Shown here: piece after piece, positions 59,920 to 60,000 of the stretch
Position numbering within the stretch: the stretch's first letter is position 1
How the letters are laid out: each line of letters starts with the position of its first letter
NCBI RefSeq assembly: GCF_008831285.2
Contig: NC_045149.1
Coordinates: 8,894,417 to 8,954,416, forward strand
From: Nymphaea colorata
Taxonomy: Eukaryota; Streptophyta; Magnoliopsida; Nymphaeales; Nymphaeaceae
Reading direction: 5' to 3'
DNA length: 60,000 nt
Notes under the pieces: model-generated
Database searches by the model: none
Told to the model about the DNA's origin: nothing
Seen by the model: only the letters and a program-made list of their open reading frames with translations
Translations under genes and position numbers: made by a program

Positions 59920-60000
59920 CTGTGTGTATTTGAGAAAGAAAGAGAAGGGAGGGGACAAGAACCTATCTATTTGGTGTCCACGAGGACACTCTAATTCCAT

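Noticed and set aside
1-60000. CRISPR arrays, bacterial operons, rRNA genes or organelle DNA insertions
   Set aside because: No regularly spaced repeats, no prokaryote-style gene packing and no rRNA or organelle gene sequence was recognised.

Overview
This is a TE-rich nuclear segment from a flowering plant. The evidence is a split RNA polymerase III subunit gene with long introns and GT/AG borders, two plant-specific SIAMESE-RELATED (SMR) type cell-cycle inhibitor genes, Ty1/copia, LINE, SINE, hAT and TRIM elements, and abundant (TA)n and (GA)n microsatellites. Species cannot be fixed from the sequence alone. There are no operons, CRISPR arrays, rRNA genes or phage genes.

Layout. 1-4.9 kb: intergenic, with hAT-type MITE remnants, short tandem duplications and an LTR-like piece related to the TRIM at 46 kb. 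5.4-7.8 kb: two tandem single-exon SMR-like genes with similar upstream regions. 7.8-15.8 kb: intergenic, with MITE copies and microsatellites. 15.8-19.5 kb: a decayed Ty1/copia element on the minus strand, its reverse transcriptase motif duplicated by a 74-bp tandem repeat. 21.46-22.02 kb: a non-autonomous hAT element with TIRs, an 8-bp target duplication and a CT-rich minisatellite. 22.4-24.1 kb: a decayed hAT transposase gene. 24.12-31.19 kb: about 400-bp inverted repeats bracketing 6.2 kb that contains CT/GC-rich, gene-5'-end-like blocks. 33.1-53.8 kb: an intact gene for RNA polymerase III subunit RPC3 (RPC82/POLR3C family), 14 coding exons and 532 codons plus stop, with a truncated copia element, an hAT MITE and a TRIM in its introns. 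54.6 kb: a tRNA-derived SINE. 56.3-58.3 kb: a second inverted-repeat-bounded element. 58.4-59.6 kb: the 3' end of a LINE on the minus strand. The window ends near a long (GT)n/(TA)n tract.

Only three host genes are well supported: two SMR-like genes and RPC3. RPC3 would act in the nucleus in Pol III transcription of tRNA and 5S rRNA. The SMR-like proteins would restrain CDK-cyclin complexes and promote endoreduplication. Nothing suggests that these loci are functionally linked. I did not find a convincing undescribed system. The most unusual structures are the paired 394/435-bp inverted repeats around 6.2 kb, the intronic copia LTR with a 57-bp hairpin and a duplicated TATA unit, and the compact TRIM. 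Exon coordinates were derived by hand from reading frame, splice signals and protein family similarity; no alignment or search was run.
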